This document shows positions 38,201 to 48,759 of a stretch of 64,000 bases of DNA, piece after piece. Origin of the DNA: Siderastrea siderea (taxonomy: Eukaryota; Cnidaria; Anthozoa; Scleractinia; Rhizangiidae); NCBI GenBank assembly GCA_964030785.1, contig OZ034967.1, positions 63,022,613 through 63,086,612 on the forward strand, given 5' to 3'. A program made the position numbers and the translations under genes. Under the pieces are notes generated by a model. It worked only from the letters and a program-made list of their open reading frames with translations, had not been told where the DNA came from and made no database searches. How positions within the stretch are numbered: position 1 is the first letter of the stretch; each line of letters starts with the position of its first letter.

Positions 38201-41200
38201 AAGGACACCAGGCACATTTGCAGTAGTAAGCTGCTCTGATATATACGCACCAGGTCCCATTTGTTGTTGGTTGAACAGAGGTTTCTCCTCTGTGTTCTAC
38301 AAAACCCAGCAATTCTAAATTCCAGTTCGATCTGAAATCAAGCTCCATAGCTTTGCCAGTGGTAAAATGTTACATGTAATTGTTTCCTTACGTTAAATCA
38401 TCAAATTAAGTTCAAGTTACCGTGCGCGCACTGATGTTTTGTCTTGTATCCTTCAGGAGAATGCATCGGCCGTTTTACCAACCGTAAGATTCCATATTGT
38501 GTCAAGTTTAACCCAGACGAGGTGATTATAAATCTTTGTTGTTTTCAGAATTACTAATGGCTGGCTGTGTCATCTTTTTTTGAGTAATTCGTTGTATTGA
38601 AATCAAAGGTTTTGCTTTACTTCGCTCTGTGATTGGTTAAAAAATCTCGCGCCACTTTCTCGACCAATCAGAAGTAAACTTAAACCAATCGTGACTTACC
38701 TGTTTAATTTCAGTGTAGTCTTGACTCAAAAACAGAAAAATCTCCGTGACCTTGTCCCTATAAAACGAAAGGGAAGTGGCGACAGGGACAATCATCATAG
38801 CAGCAAGAAGCGCCCGCGTTAAGGGCTAGCAAGTCACACTAGGGGCAGAGGCACAAGAAAGTTCTGATGTAATTTCCGATGTCGTGAAAATCGTCTTCAT
38901 GGAGGCAGACTCACTCTCATGTTACATATATTTAAGATGATGGGACATATAGATGAGTTGATGAGACAACGCATTCAGCACGTGACAAATTCATTTGGTT
39001 TCGCAACTTTATTTGCAGGATAAGCAGCATTTGTTTGTTTGTGGTACATCGGACAAGAAAATATTAACGGTAAGATGATTAGACCCATAATCACTGAGCT
39101 TCGTGAATATCGAACAATATGCAAATCACGAAGTCGTGTGAGCCGTCCTCTTTTCAGGGTTCGTACAGAGTCTTAAATTCTTGAAAAAGTCTTGAAATTT
39201 TCAAACCAGTTTTCCAGACCTGGAAAAAGTCTGGAAAATAAAGATGAAATGGAGGAAAGTCTGGAGTTTTTTTGTTTTGAAAACTGTAACAAGCGCTTAA
39301 TTGCTAAGTGAATTTTTTTTTCAGGCAGTTAAATCTTATTTCATTTCGTCTTTAGCGGAAACATTCAATCACAGACTGAGAAGTCTCAGAACTCTCTTAT
39401 GCCGGTATTGCATGAACTTTCTTACTCCTTCTTTCAAGGAGAAAGAAGGAAAGCTGAAGTCCATAGAGGAAGAAATAAATAAGAAACGTGAAGCACTGAA
39501 TAATTAGTTCTGTGTGCCATGGAATGTTACTAAGAGATTAGGTGCAGCTGTTGATACAGCTGTGATACTTTGTTTCTTACGAGGACCAAAACGGCAAAAG
39601 ATCTGCTGCCCGCCATAATTTGGAAGACGTTGACGGTTAAGTAAAACATTGGTCTAAATGCGTAACAGACCAGGTTCAAAATGTACATTCAGGTCTCGAG
39701 ACTAATGGCAGCCAGCTAGTCACAGACACGTAGAAATTCCGTTTTGACTTGTGAGTTTTGCGCTTTCACTAGCCATTTTGGCTAGTGAAAATTTTAAAGC
39801 ACTAAAGCACCGGATGGCACCGGATGGAAACCGAACTAAATATTGCTTCTGATGATCGGATCCCAAAAGCAAATTGAGTGAGCAGAAACTAACACGTCTT
39901 CCGTAGAAGGATATCATAACGTTCGTATGATACTTGTTTTGTCCTGTCAACGTTTTTCCCTACAAATTTTTGTCTCAGATGGCAACGTTTTCTCCGTCAT
40001 TTCTACGTTCGAACGAAATTAGCCGTCTTCAGAACGTTTCGCCATACGTTTCCTTGAAAGGTCTTTTAGTGCGTTCATATGATATTTGTCTACACGTTAG
40101 TTGTTTCACACAATTCTTTAGTCTTCTGTTATCGACTTTTTCCTTAATTGCTACTTTCGTACAATAGTTTCTCTTCCCAGCGTTTCTCTCCACGTAACGT
40201 CTTCACAACGCTTCTCCGTACGTAAGTAGGTTCGTCGATTTATTAGTCTAGCCTTCTCAACGTTTCTTTGTACGTTAGCACGTTCGCACGACATTGTTCT
40301 GCTCTTCCTAAGGTTTTCAGTGTGTTAGTACATTTGTACGATAAGTCAACACTGCTTAGCGTTTCTCTGTAGGTTAGTATGTTCATACGGTATTAGTCTT
40401 GTCTTCTCAACGTTTATCCGTACGTTAGTGCGATTTTAGTTGTCTCATTTACGTTTCTCCGTAATTTATTGTTCCACTGTAATAGTTCAGTTTGTCCGTT
40501 CGGCGTTCTTCCGTACGTCACACACGTTCTTACGGAATTAGTTTTCTCTAATAACGTTTCTCCGCAAGTTAGTAGTTCCGTATATTATTAATCTCTTTGT
40601 CTTGGTACGTTGGCAGCGTTTCTCCCTACTGTAGTGCATTTGCAACCAACGTGTTCGATATGACTTCTCAACGTTTTTCCGTACCTTAGTAAGTTCGAAC
40701 CTTATTGGTTTTTTTCTTACGCAGGTGTTAATACACCTGTGATACTTTGTTGCTTACGAGGACCAAAACGGCAAAAGATCTGCTGCCTGCCATAATATTG
40801 GGTTGCTACTTTGTTTTGATTGTGTTACTCAAAGTTTTGAATAGGAAAAACAGTGTAATTACTGATTCTTCTAGCGTGTTTATACTGTATGATGAGATCA
40901 TTTGCCTCGTAGTTTAAATAATTAAAAGCATGGTTTCTGCAGGAGAATTGGGATAAATACTGCTAGTTATTTCAAAATTCCCCAAATATCACTTGCCGCT
41001 TCGCCGCTCGTGATTTTAAGGACAGTTTTGGATTATAACTCGTGGGTTTTTACCTCAAATATCCCTTAAAACCATGCTATAACTATACTAACCTTGAGTC
41101 TGGAAAAAGAAATTATTGTTTTCGAAAAAGTCTGGAAAAAGTCTTGAATTTTGCATCCAAAATTCTGTACGAACCCTGTCTTTTGTTCACTAAGTAGGCA

Positions 41201-43838
41201 CTAAGCTTAAAGGAGAAGGTCACTCCAGAAACAGTGTATTTTTTGAGATCGCCAATAAAAAGATAACGCTAAGTTGAGTTGCTGACCGCGGTTTTAGCTT
41301 CTAAAGTGCATCCGATCCCACTGAAATTCCTCTCCAAAGAGGGCCAAAATTCAACACTGCGCGCCGCCATTTTGAATCGTACTTAGCAGCCTGGCCGCTT
41401 GTCCGTGACGTCAAATTGTACAGAGAGACCAGCGGTCGGGTAACGTGGGCTCGTTTTTCATAGCCCACGTTACCCGACCGCTGGTCTCGTACGATTTGAC
41501 GTCACAGACAAACGGCCAGGGGCCCGTTTCTCGAAACTCCCGGTAACTTTCCGGGCCCGAAAACTATTTTAGGTGCACAATATTCTCGAGTAGGTATACA
41601 ACTTTTATTGATTTTGAAAGCTAAATTTTGCTCTTGATAATTTCGTGAAGCATATCACTAAGTTTCCACCAATAATTACCATTAGCTCACAAATAAATGA
41701 GCTCGAAAAAATGCTTACCGTGCCCGGAAAGTTATCGGGAGTTTCGAGAAACGGGCCCCAGGCTGCTAAGTACGATTCAAAATGGCGGCGTGCAGTGTTG
41801 AATTTTGGCCCTCTTTGGAGAGGAATTTCAGTGGGATCGGATGCACTTTAGAAGCTAAAACCACGGTCAGTAACTCAACTTAGTGTTATCTTTTTATTGG
41901 CGATTTAAAAAAATACACCGTTTTACGACTCTTTCGATGAGATACTTTTTGAGTAAACTTTCAAAGATAGATATGCTAGATAACAAAGTGAAATCGCGTG
42001 GTAGAGAATATCCAAATCTTTGGACCTAGGTGGAGGATTATAGACTGTTTAATGTTTATTCTGCAGTGGTGTGGTGGGTGGTTAGCGGCATATTGCGAAA
42101 ACAGGTCACGTCGGCAAAAATAATCATCTTGCGAGAGTTATTCCGTTAGCTTCTCGATATCAGGAATTTTCGACATTTCAACCCGGAACAGTACAATTGT
42201 TCCGTAGACTTTCACTTAAAACTTTGGAAATGGAAATAGGTATTTAACTCCAGGGTATGATGTGTGAAATCTCATTTAATTACAGTGGGACACAAGAGCA
42301 AACGAAATAGTTCAAGAATACGACAGGTAAACCACAACGTGTTTATTCCACTCCACTGCTTAGTCAGTCTTGCAGATTTGTTCTCACGTTTGGTTTGTTT
42401 TCGTCGCCTCTTTAACTTTCAAAACTTGTTTCATTTTAGGCATCTTGGTGCAGTGAACACGGTAACATTTGTGGATCAAAACAGAAGATTTGTAACCACA
42501 TCAGATGACAAGAGTATCCGCGTGTGGGAATGGTAAGACAGGAAATACCAACACTTAAATTGCAATGATAAGTTGTCTTTGCAATGCGAGGTTTAGAAGC
42601 TTAGATCGCTTTACAGTATGTGAAAGAAAAAGATGTTATTCATCGTTCATACATTACAGTTTGCTTTCACTCCTATTGCGCTTTTTGTACTTGATAATTT
42701 TGGAGGTGTCCTTTCCTAACCAGTCGTTTTGTTTTCTTTTTCAGGGACATTCCCGTGGATTTTAAGTATATCGCCGAACCCAGCATGCACTCTATGCCTG
42801 CTGTTGCACTTCATCCAAACAGTAAGTTTCTCTTTCATTTTGTGTTGTTGAGCTCGCTCCTATTCTGTTATTTTTTGTTTATTTGCTCTTGCTGTTAAGC
42901 CACTGCGAACAAGCAACAGTACAGGGGGAGTGGATGGTGCTTCTTTCTTTCCCATCATGTCTTGCGAACCCTGCTAACTAGCACCCAGTCTCCTCAGTAT
43001 TAACCCGTTTTGTTGTTTTCTTTTCAGACAAATGGATGGCATGTCAGTCCATGGACAATCAAATCATGATATTTGGAGTTCTCAACCGATTTCGCCAGAA
43101 CAGAAAGAAAACGTTCAAAGGCCACATGGTTAGATGCTGTTGTGTTTTATCCTTTATGTTGTGATCAGGTTCTCCTTTTTCTCGAGAAAACCGAGAAAAG
43201 GAAAACAAGGGGAATGAAAACTAGTCCGGAAGAGAGGAGGTCTCGATGGAATGTTTTGTTAGTCTGATTTTATCATCAAACGTCCAGTTGTGATCTAAAC
43301 TTTTTTTACTACTTTTCACACAACATGTGCGAGTTTGTTCCTCGATTGAAAAACTGCTTTCTAGTGAGCTCAGTTTAGAGAACACCAGTGTACAATTCTC
43401 TTTGTTACTCTTTAGAGTAATCCATGAATACCTTAAGATAGCTTTCTAGTTTAGAAACCTTTGGGAGGGCGATGGTTATCCTGAAAGGGAGGTGGGGAGC
43501 GGCGCCTGTTTTGGGGGAGAGCTTATTTCCCTGACAGGTGGTATTTCGGAAGTTTACGGAAGCAGAGTAAACCATGTCAGAGACTTGGAAACAATAAATA
43601 GCTTCAAAGCGTTTTTGAGGAGGGACCACCCTGATAGTTAGAGTAGATTACATTTTTTCGTAATAATTAATGTAATAAAGTTTCCAAGCATTGGTATTTA
43701 AGTAAGAAAAGTTTGAGTCGTTATAATATAGTTATTATTTATGAGCATTTTAGTTTCTTTTAAATATTAGGTCAATTAGGAACACGGCTAATTTGAAAAC
43801 CAATTTATTGAAATTATCACCGTGTATAAATAAAGTTA

Positions 43839-43928
<90 letters not shown>

Positions 43929-45727
43929 GTAGTTTCAGTTTTTGATAAAAACTCCTGAAGGTACCGAACAGATTGCGGTTGTCATTATCCAGTGAAAAAG
44001 TAGGCGAGACTTTATCGAATCTTTCGAATATCGTTTGTCTCACGATTTAGTCACTTTGATGTGGATCGCGACGTTTCGACCGCTATACTGTTGGTCTTCA
44101 TCAGGCGATGGTGTCGTCTGGCTGTGTATCAGTATAAGTAGCACCTTGGTTGTTTGTGATTGGTGCATTTCCATCCTCGTTATTCTGATTGGACGCTGTT
44201 TCCTCAGAGGTCCGCTGTGGTACCGATCGGCTGTTGTGTTTTTTGATCGTGAGCATCCATGCTTCTGGAATTTCAATTCCGTTATCCCTGTTGATGTTGT
44301 GAGGGTGAAGTCTTATGTGAATGGCCTCCTTAACCTACGGGTGTACCAGTGTGGGTCGCGGTCAATAAACTTAACCTTGTCCCAGAGCGGATAGTGCCCG
44401 GTCTCATTAGCATGTTCTGAGACAGCTGAGATATCATTGAACAACTGAACTATCATTTTAAACCACGATGAATAACTTCTTTCATGACGATATCCCATTA
44501 GCTTGGTGCAATGTCGTTACGCCAATCAGTTAATTGGGAAAACGCCTTCAGCCCATCAAAATATCGCATGCTGATGATGTTTTTTTCTTCTTTAGGTGGC
44601 AGGCTACGCTTGTCAGTTGGATTTTTCTCCAGATGGGAGGTGAGAAAACCTGAAAGATCACGAGATCTCCGTGTTCATTTTCAGCGATTGCCATTTGTAT
44701 GGAAAAATCGGTGAGAATTGTCCGCCAAATGAAACGCAAACAAATCTCCTTTTTCAGGACCACGATACCAGTGTGACCCCAACTTGTTACAACTGTATAC
44801 AGCTATATATTTCAATCAATTTGTGATTCGGCTGTAATTTCACGGCTGTCATTGCCATAGGATGGGTGAAAGTACCATAAACTCTTGCTTTAATATGTGA
44901 TTTATTTTTTGTAAGGCTGACCCTAAGTTTGGTAAATTTATTTAAAAAATACCCATATCACCTTGCAGTCTTGTCGCTTAGGCTTTCCGACAACTTTGTT
45001 TGAAATAGCTGTACAACGCCTTTTTTTGGTTTCGTTGTTATAGTTACCTTATTTCTGGCGATGCAGATGGCAAGCTTTGCATCTGGGACTGGAAATCTAC
45101 AAAACTCTACAGGTATTATTATGTAATTGACCAAGTTATGAGTTGGCATGTTTCACCGTTCTTTCAGTTCTCCGTGTTCCTTGTTTTAATTGTCCAACAA
45201 CTTACAAAATAACGAGCTACCCGATAGTTTAAGTGGAAAATCCTAATTATGCCTTGCTATAAAACTGACAACGCGTAAATGGTCCTGACATCAGGCAGTT
45301 TGATTTCCGTCTTCTCTCATTTTGAATAAAATAAAAATTATCTATTTTTTCCTCGGGATTGTGTGCGGTTCAGATTGTTACAAAGCGACGTTTCGGGCAG
45401 TTTCATGGAGTGTAATGTGTGGTTACTAAAAGAAGGAAATAAAGCCGCCCTATTACTGTATTCTCAATCATTTAACATGTTAAAGAATTCCGAAGAAAAC
45501 GGCAATTTTATTAAATTTGCAACGAGAGGCGAAACTGCTCTCATTTTCCCCTCCACTTTTCTCCCTTAATTTTTGTTTCCACTTACTCACTTTCATCCTT
45601 GTTGGTTTTCATGTGCAGTAAGTTCAAGGCGCATGACGCAGTGTGCATCAGTTGCCTGTGGCATCCTCACGAGACATCCAAGGTGGTCACTTGCGGCTGG
45701 GACGGACTCATAAAGTACTGGGACTGA
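24499..45727 (+). CDS. CDC40: Pre-mRNA-processing factor 17 (CDC40/PRP17), 22 exons, complete
   Basis: Spliceosomal WD40 protein of the second catalytic step. Exons: 24499-24672, 25624-25710, 27670-27730, 28607-28675, 29108-29159, 31063-31100, 32088-32180, 32844-32893, 33412-33508, 34738-34861, 35901-35991, 36536-36581, 37270-37371, 38457-38521, 39019-39069, 42286-42326, 42440-42532, 42745-42821, 43028-43128, 44596-44639, 45044-45112, 45619-45727. They total 1,734 nt with no phase break, giving 577 aa (human about 579). The N-terminal region carries [27 protein letters not shown] and FTSYGYALDPS. Seven WD repeats fill residues 282-577 ([45 protein letters not shown] at the end). The ATG is the first in frame with the conserved [11 protein letters not shown]. 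Long introns hold most of the mobile elements listed between 24.8 and 45 kb. Confidence 0.95.
24845..25335. mobile_element. Miniature inverted-repeat element in CDC40 intron 1
   Basis: The left end GTACCAGTCAAATTGAAGCT and right end AGCTTCAATTTGACCGGTAC are inverted repeats, followed inwards by runs of C (left) and G (right) around CCCGGGCA. It lies between exons 1 and 2 and has no coding capacity. Confidence 0.7.
26479..26521. repeat. (AAT)n microsatellite
   Basis: About 14 AAT units lie in CDC40 intron 2. Confidence 0.85.
26576..26975. mobile_element. Repeat rich in GGGTAACC, bounded by GTTTACAAG/CTTGTAAAC
   Basis: The sequence starts GGGCCTGTTTACAAGGAGGG and contains GCCTTGTAAACA at about 26,875. 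In between are many copies of AGGGTAACC or its complement GGTTAACCC, plus further CTAGGGTAACC units to 26,960. The bounded part looks like a miniature inverted-repeat element with internally repeated motifs. It lies in CDC40 intron 2. Confidence 0.55.
28224..28296 (-). pseudogene. tRNA-Thr(AGT)-like unit, left half of element copy B
   Basis: On the minus strand the sequence begins GGCTTTGTAGCTCAGATGG and ends CCCACCTAAGCCA, 73 nt. A and B boxes are present and the loop CTAGTAA would read AGT. T-arm and anticodon-stem mismatches argue against a working tRNA. Confidence 0.6.
28350..28429 (+). pseudogene. tRNA-Thr-like unit, right half of element copy B
   Basis: The plus-strand unit begins AGCTTTGTAGCTCAGATGG and ends CCCACCTAAGCCA. 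It has an insertion in the anticodon arm (CTAGTATTACTTA) and a changed B box (TTTTCAAGTCC), so it is more decayed than its mirror unit. Confidence 0.55.
29369..30753 (+). mobile_element. pogo/Tigger-like DNA transposon remnant (1.4 kb, TA target site)
   Basis: Terminal inverted repeats of 24 bp (CAGTACGTTGCCCAGTTTTC... at the left) match at 23 positions, and a TA dinucleotide flanks each end, as in the Tc1/mariner/pogo superfamily. Inside, about 30,270-30,360 encodes [20 protein letters not shown] followed by STLQDSI, a pogo/psq-type helix-turn-helix of the transposase N-terminus. The catalytic DDE part is absent and the frame is broken upstream, so the copy is non-autonomous. It lies in CDC40 intron 5. 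Confidence 0.75.
31215..31865. mobile_element. Miniature inverted-repeat element family C, copy 2
   Basis: GGTCATTCCC at the left and GGGAATGACC at the right form short inverted ends. The interior (GCATCCTTACTGCGCA, GCGCACGCTCACAGCGCGCG) matches the order of the copy at 10,097-10,427. The open frame at 31,373-31,684 lies entirely inside and is not recognised. It sits in CDC40 intron 6. Confidence 0.5.
32219..32253. repeat. (ATC)n microsatellite
   Basis: About eleven ATC/ACC units lie in CDC40 intron 7, close to the exon ending at 32,180. Confidence 0.8.
37075..37145. repeat. (TTGTA)n microsatellite, probable retroelement tail
   Basis: ATTGT units, some mutated to GCATTG or ACTGT, run for about 70 bp after TTGAATAAACTTATTGTATT. 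The preceding AT-rich sequence with AATAAA suggests the 3' tail of a non-LTR element, like the tail after the LINE fragment at 23,760. It is in CDC40 intron 12. Confidence 0.6.
37395..37676. mobile_element. Palindromic miniature transposon with 9-bp target duplication
   Basis: The 282-bp element is a near-complete palindrome with ends TAGCCTAAGAAAACAGCCGA and the complement ending TCAGGCTA. It is flanked by CAGTTTCTT (37,386-37,394) and CAGTTTCCT (37,677-37,685), a 9-bp duplication with one mismatch. The form matches the Mutator-like palindrome at 17,132, although the ends differ. It starts only 23 bp after the donor of CDC40 exon 13. Confidence 0.75.
38590..38790. repeat. Small foldback repeat, related to 4,840-5,090
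   Basis: TTTTGCTTTACTTCGCTCTG and CGACCAATCAGAAGTAAACT form the arms, followed by CAATCGTGACTTACCTG. It is in CDC40 intron 14. Confidence 0.5.
39155..41178. mobile_element. hAT-like non-autonomous DNA transposon, 2.0 kb
   Basis: The ends CAGGGTTCGTACAGAGTCTT and the complement ending GTACGAACCCTG are inverted repeats, extended inwards by AAAAAGTCTTG and AAAAAGTCTGG motifs. TCTTTT lies next to both ends, a possible imperfect target duplication. Two 80-bp direct repeats (39,545-39,625 and 40,722-40,800; ACGAGGACCAAAACGGCAAA) bracket a minisatellite. The short open frame at 39,301-39,507 ends in a Lys/Glu-rich stretch but shows no transposase motif. The element fills most of CDC40 intron 15. 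Confidence 0.65.
39950..40715. repeat. Degenerate minisatellite, unit about 55 bp
   Basis: Units built on CAACGTTTCTCCGTACGTTA followed by GTACGTTCGTACG-like and TTAGTCTTGTCTTCT-like segments recur about every 55 bases, all diverged. The array lies inside the hAT-like element. Confidence 0.6.
41232..41920. mobile_element. Large palindromic element interrupted by a second element
   Basis: The outer arms start CAGTGTATTTTTTGAGATCG and include TGCATCCGATCCCACTGAAA, mirrored at 41,820-41,920. They meet in a hairpin, AGACCAGCGGTCGGGTAACG with its complement, near 41,455. The right arm is interrupted by the element at 41,521-41,757. The whole lies in CDC40 intron 15, just after the hAT-like element. 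Confidence 0.75.
41521..41757. mobile_element. Inner MITE, nested in the palindrome, with 5-bp target duplication
   Basis: It begins GGCCCGTTTCTCGAAACTCC and ends with the complement GGAGTTTCGAGAAACGGGCC. CCAGG is duplicated at 41,516-41,520 and 41,758-41,762; removing the element and one CCAGG restores the outer palindrome's right arm. Confidence 0.75.
43380..43929. repeat. (TTA)n microsatellite with probable retroelement 3' sequence
   Basis: Pure TTA units run from about 43,839 to 43,929. They follow GTGTATAAATAAAGTTAATT, which resembles a non-LTR element 3' end with a triplet tail. The preceding 450 bases hold no recognisable protein. In CDC40 intron 19. Confidence 0.6.
44040..44470 (-). 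mobile_element. Penelope-like endonuclease fragment, second family
   Basis: On the minus strand, [20 protein letters not shown] and [10 protein letters not shown] are the end of a GIY-YIG endonuclease, followed after a frameshift by [24 protein letters not shown] and [11 protein letters not shown] sequence near 44,065 reading CGCGACGTTTCGACCGC, often found next to such elements, follows. The copy differs clearly from the family at 1-1,557. In CDC40 intron 19. Confidence 0.75.
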
Positions 45728-45890
45728 AGGATGTCTCAAACTACATCATGTGGTACAGGATTCTGCCTTTGTTTTTATGCTCATGGCTTCATATGGATTT
45801 AACACACCTTATTCCAAGGAAAGGAAAAAAAACTTTGTCTTCAGCATAAAGGGGTGATAAATTTAGTGTTAAAATTTGCATACTCATTAT

Positions 45891-46157
45891 TGGGCCAGAA
45901 CGTCATGGTAGCCCACATACAGGGCAAGAACTTCATGCTAGCCCACATATAAGGCACTAATGTGAAGGTAAGTGAGTGCAAGTGAAGGGAAGTGAGTACA
46001 AATGAAGGAAAGTGGGACAAATGAAGGAAAGTGAGTGCAAGTGAAGGAAAGTGTGTGTTAGTGGAAGTAGGTGCGTTAATCAGTTGGTGTATATATTCAT
46101 ATAGGATTGTAATGTTATTAGTGCCTTATATGTGGGCTAGCATGACGTTCTTGCCCA
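45891..46157. mobile_element. Inverted-repeat element with GTGAAGGAAAGTGA tandem core, after CDC40
   Basis: TGGGCCAGAACGTCATGG and CTAGCCCACATATAAGGCAC are mirrored at 46,118-46,157. The core holds tandem variants of GTGAGTGCAAGTGAAGGAAA. It starts 164 bp after the CDC40 stop codon and may lie in its 3' UTR. Confidence 0.65.
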
Positions 46158-46233
46158 TTATTGAATGGAATGAACAAACGATTGAAGAAACTGCTTATCT
46201 TACGTTGGAGAGAGTTATATCACTTATGTGGTA

Positions 46234-46239
46234 AATAAA
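46234..46239 (+). promoter_or_regulatory. Possible CDC40 polyadenylation signal AATAAA
   Basis: This is the first AATAAA well downstream of the CDC40 stop; a second lies at 46,656. Either could serve. No transcript data are available. Confidence 0.3.
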
Positions 46240-46671
46240 TTGAATCGAAAGAAGGTTCTGAAGTTGCTAAATGACAAAGGGTAGAAATTCATCAGAAGAG
46301 ACAACCCTTAAAGCGTTTGAAGTGTCCCCTATGCGAGAATCAAAACCTAAAAATCTCATGCCGAAGTTGAGATCTAGAGAAGTACTCATAAGTGCGTAAT
46401 AACAAGTTTCGCCAGTTCTTTCTCTCCTGCGGTCTGTCGGTAAGGTGGAAAGTTGAGTATACAATTTCTTAATAGACCAACTCCGCGTTGTATAGATGAA
46501 GTCATCTATTATTTGCTGTACAGTGTAACCGTCGTTCTTTTTTTTGTATAATGTGGGAAATTATTGGTTGTCTTTCAGGGTGTATTCAATTTAGCGCTAG
46601 TATATTGTAGTAATTGTTTTTCGCCCACCGGAGTAAGTCCCTTGAGGCTAATGTAAATAAAAGTTGACTAA

Positions 46672-46938
46672 AGGCCCAGTAATACGGGCAACATTTTCGT
46701 GCAACTTGTCGCGCAACAATGTTGCCGTTGCAAGTTGAAATTGTTTGTTGCGCGTATTACCACCTTCTCGCGCAACAAATTTTCATGTTGCAGAAAGTAG
46801 ATGTCGCTTTTACTTTCTGCAACATGAAAATTTGTTGCGCGAGAAGGTGGTAATACGCGCAACAAACAATTTCAACTTGCAACGGCAACATTGTTGCGCG
46901 ACAAGTTGCACGAAAATGTTGCCCGTATTACTGGGCCT
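46672..46938. mobile_element. Perfect palindromic MITE with TAA target duplication (Harbinger-like)
   Basis: Arms of about 125 bp begin AGGCCCAGTAATACGGGCAA and are virtually identical, leaving only a very short centre near 46,802. TAA flanks both ends (46,669-46,671 and 46,939-46,941). Three-base TWA duplications are typical of PIF/Harbinger elements, so that class is inferred. The near identity of the arms suggests a recent insertion. Confidence 0.8.
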
Positions 46939-47562
46939 TAAAATTGTTTTTCAAGAATATAGTTTTTCTTCTTTTCTGGTTTCTCTATATCCTTATGGCC
47001 GACTATTTTATTCTTAATTATGACTTTTATTCATTTCCCCTTAAGCCATCAATATTGCTGTGGTTTTAATTTTTACCCTCTTGAGCCATTAGCGTGTTTG
47101 TGTGCATTATCGGTTAAGGGTTACGAAACATAGAGTATCCGGTAATGTCTTTGTGTACCCTTGATGGTAAGGAGACTATACAAAGGATTAACTGTTTGGT
47201 AATATCACTTATGTGCCCATTATTGACCACAGCGGATTTTTGTAACACATTTCTTCTCTTTTGTACGTGACTTCCCCGTCACTGGTAGAAAGTCCTGGGG
47301 CCAAAAATCAAATATGGCGGCAGATTGATCGAGAAGGGGCTGGTGTTTGTGCCCATGTCTCGCATGGCGTTTTTACTCAAATGTTCAACGCTGCGTAGGG
47401 GTGGGGGGAGGGGGTGTGGGTGGGCGAATGTCATTCCAGTTTACCGCAACACACTAACCTGGATTTCTCAGCCAGGAAAGACAATGACGTCGGCCTGGAC
47501 CTCCCCCTTCGGATTCCCCCCCCCCCCCCCAAAAAAAAAGGCACTTTAAAGATTTTAATTCA

Positions 47563-47785
47563 GGGCCCGGTTGTGCAAAGCAGGACTAAGCTAACCCAGG
47601 ATTAGTGACAACTTTTAATTCTGTCTTATACCAAGCGATGAGGATTCCTGTACATAATTTTTACCGTACATTTCGTACGTTGGTCACTTAAAATTAGCTG
47701 TGAAAACTCTTTTCAGCAAAAGAAACGGGAACCTTGGTTAAATTTTAATCCAGGATTAGCGTTAACCGGCTTTCCAACAACCGAA
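47563..47785. mobile_element. Miniature inverted-repeat element
   Basis: The left end GGGCCCGGTTGTGCAAAGCA leading to CTAACCCAGGATTAG is mirrored by CCAGGATTAGCGTTAACCGG and CTTTCCAACAACCG at the right. No coding capacity. Between CDC40 and the KCTD gene. Confidence 0.6.
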
Positions 47786-48480
47786 TCATCAACGGAAGTT
47801 TCTTGTTATAAACTGGGCACGACAAAAATTAAAATGTACAATGAAAAAATAAGGCTGCGTTGTTTTGACCAACAAAATAGAGATTTTCTGTGACGTTGAC
47901 GTCGAAAGTAATTTCTTTCAGATTACTCGTGTAATAATCCGATGTTTAATAATTGAGCTGAAATCATGCAAATTTATGATTTTTTCTGCAATCCAATATC
48001 ATTTGAATGAACCAAATTACGACTTGAATATATTGGGTTTTTACTGTTAATGTATGTTTTGTTTTTCATTATTTTCATTCTTTTTCTTTGCCACACCGAA
48101 AAGTACTTTAGTCTATGCGTTCATCGTGGGCTTGAGTCGATAATCAAAACGTTGGGTGTAAAATGAAACCGAACTGTTTCAGGTGCTTTGATAGTCAAAC
48201 GGTAGCCTTAGCGATTCTCATTACACACCAGTAAAACAACGTGTGAATAATAAAAAACAAATATATCTTTCAATTTATTACTCAAGCTCAGCTTTTTAGT
48301 GGAACAATACATTGACAATACGGCCAAGAAAGTAAAATTCAGGATTTATATTTTCGGCGGCTGTTATTCGGGGTTGAACTGAAGCAACCCAATTAAACCG
48401 TTCCAGATAGATTATCTGAGCCTAATTTATTTAAAAGTAAGTGCATAAATACGAATTTGTCAATAAATTTTCTTTCATGC
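47786..48480. other. No recognisable feature; probable KCTD upstream region
   Basis: AT-rich sequence. At 48,478-48,491 the string TGTTGTTTTCAG looks like a splice acceptor, so a 5' UTR intron for the KCTD gene is possible. No core promoter motif was convincing. Confidence 0.3.
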
Positions 48481-48759
48481 TGTTGTTTTCAGACTGTGAG
48501 AGGCGTTTTTGTGTGGACTGTCGGCACAGACAAAACATCAAGCAGTGGGTGTTAAAGCTATCCCACCAGAAGCAATATTTAATTTCTTGTCTTTTCAACC
48601 GTCAATTATTCAACGGCGGAAAGCTATAAAATCAACACGACACGTAGCAGATGATAATCTATTCTACTCTTCATTCACTTGTCTCTTATTCGCTCGGGTG
48701 AAAACAAATAGAGCTAGTGACATACAGCTGGGCTGTTGGCACAAATATCGGCCGTGAAT

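Noticed and set aside
46668..47017. Identical open frames on both strands beginning MLRVLPPSRATNF
   Set aside because: The mirrored frames arise from the perfect palindrome at 46,672-46,938.
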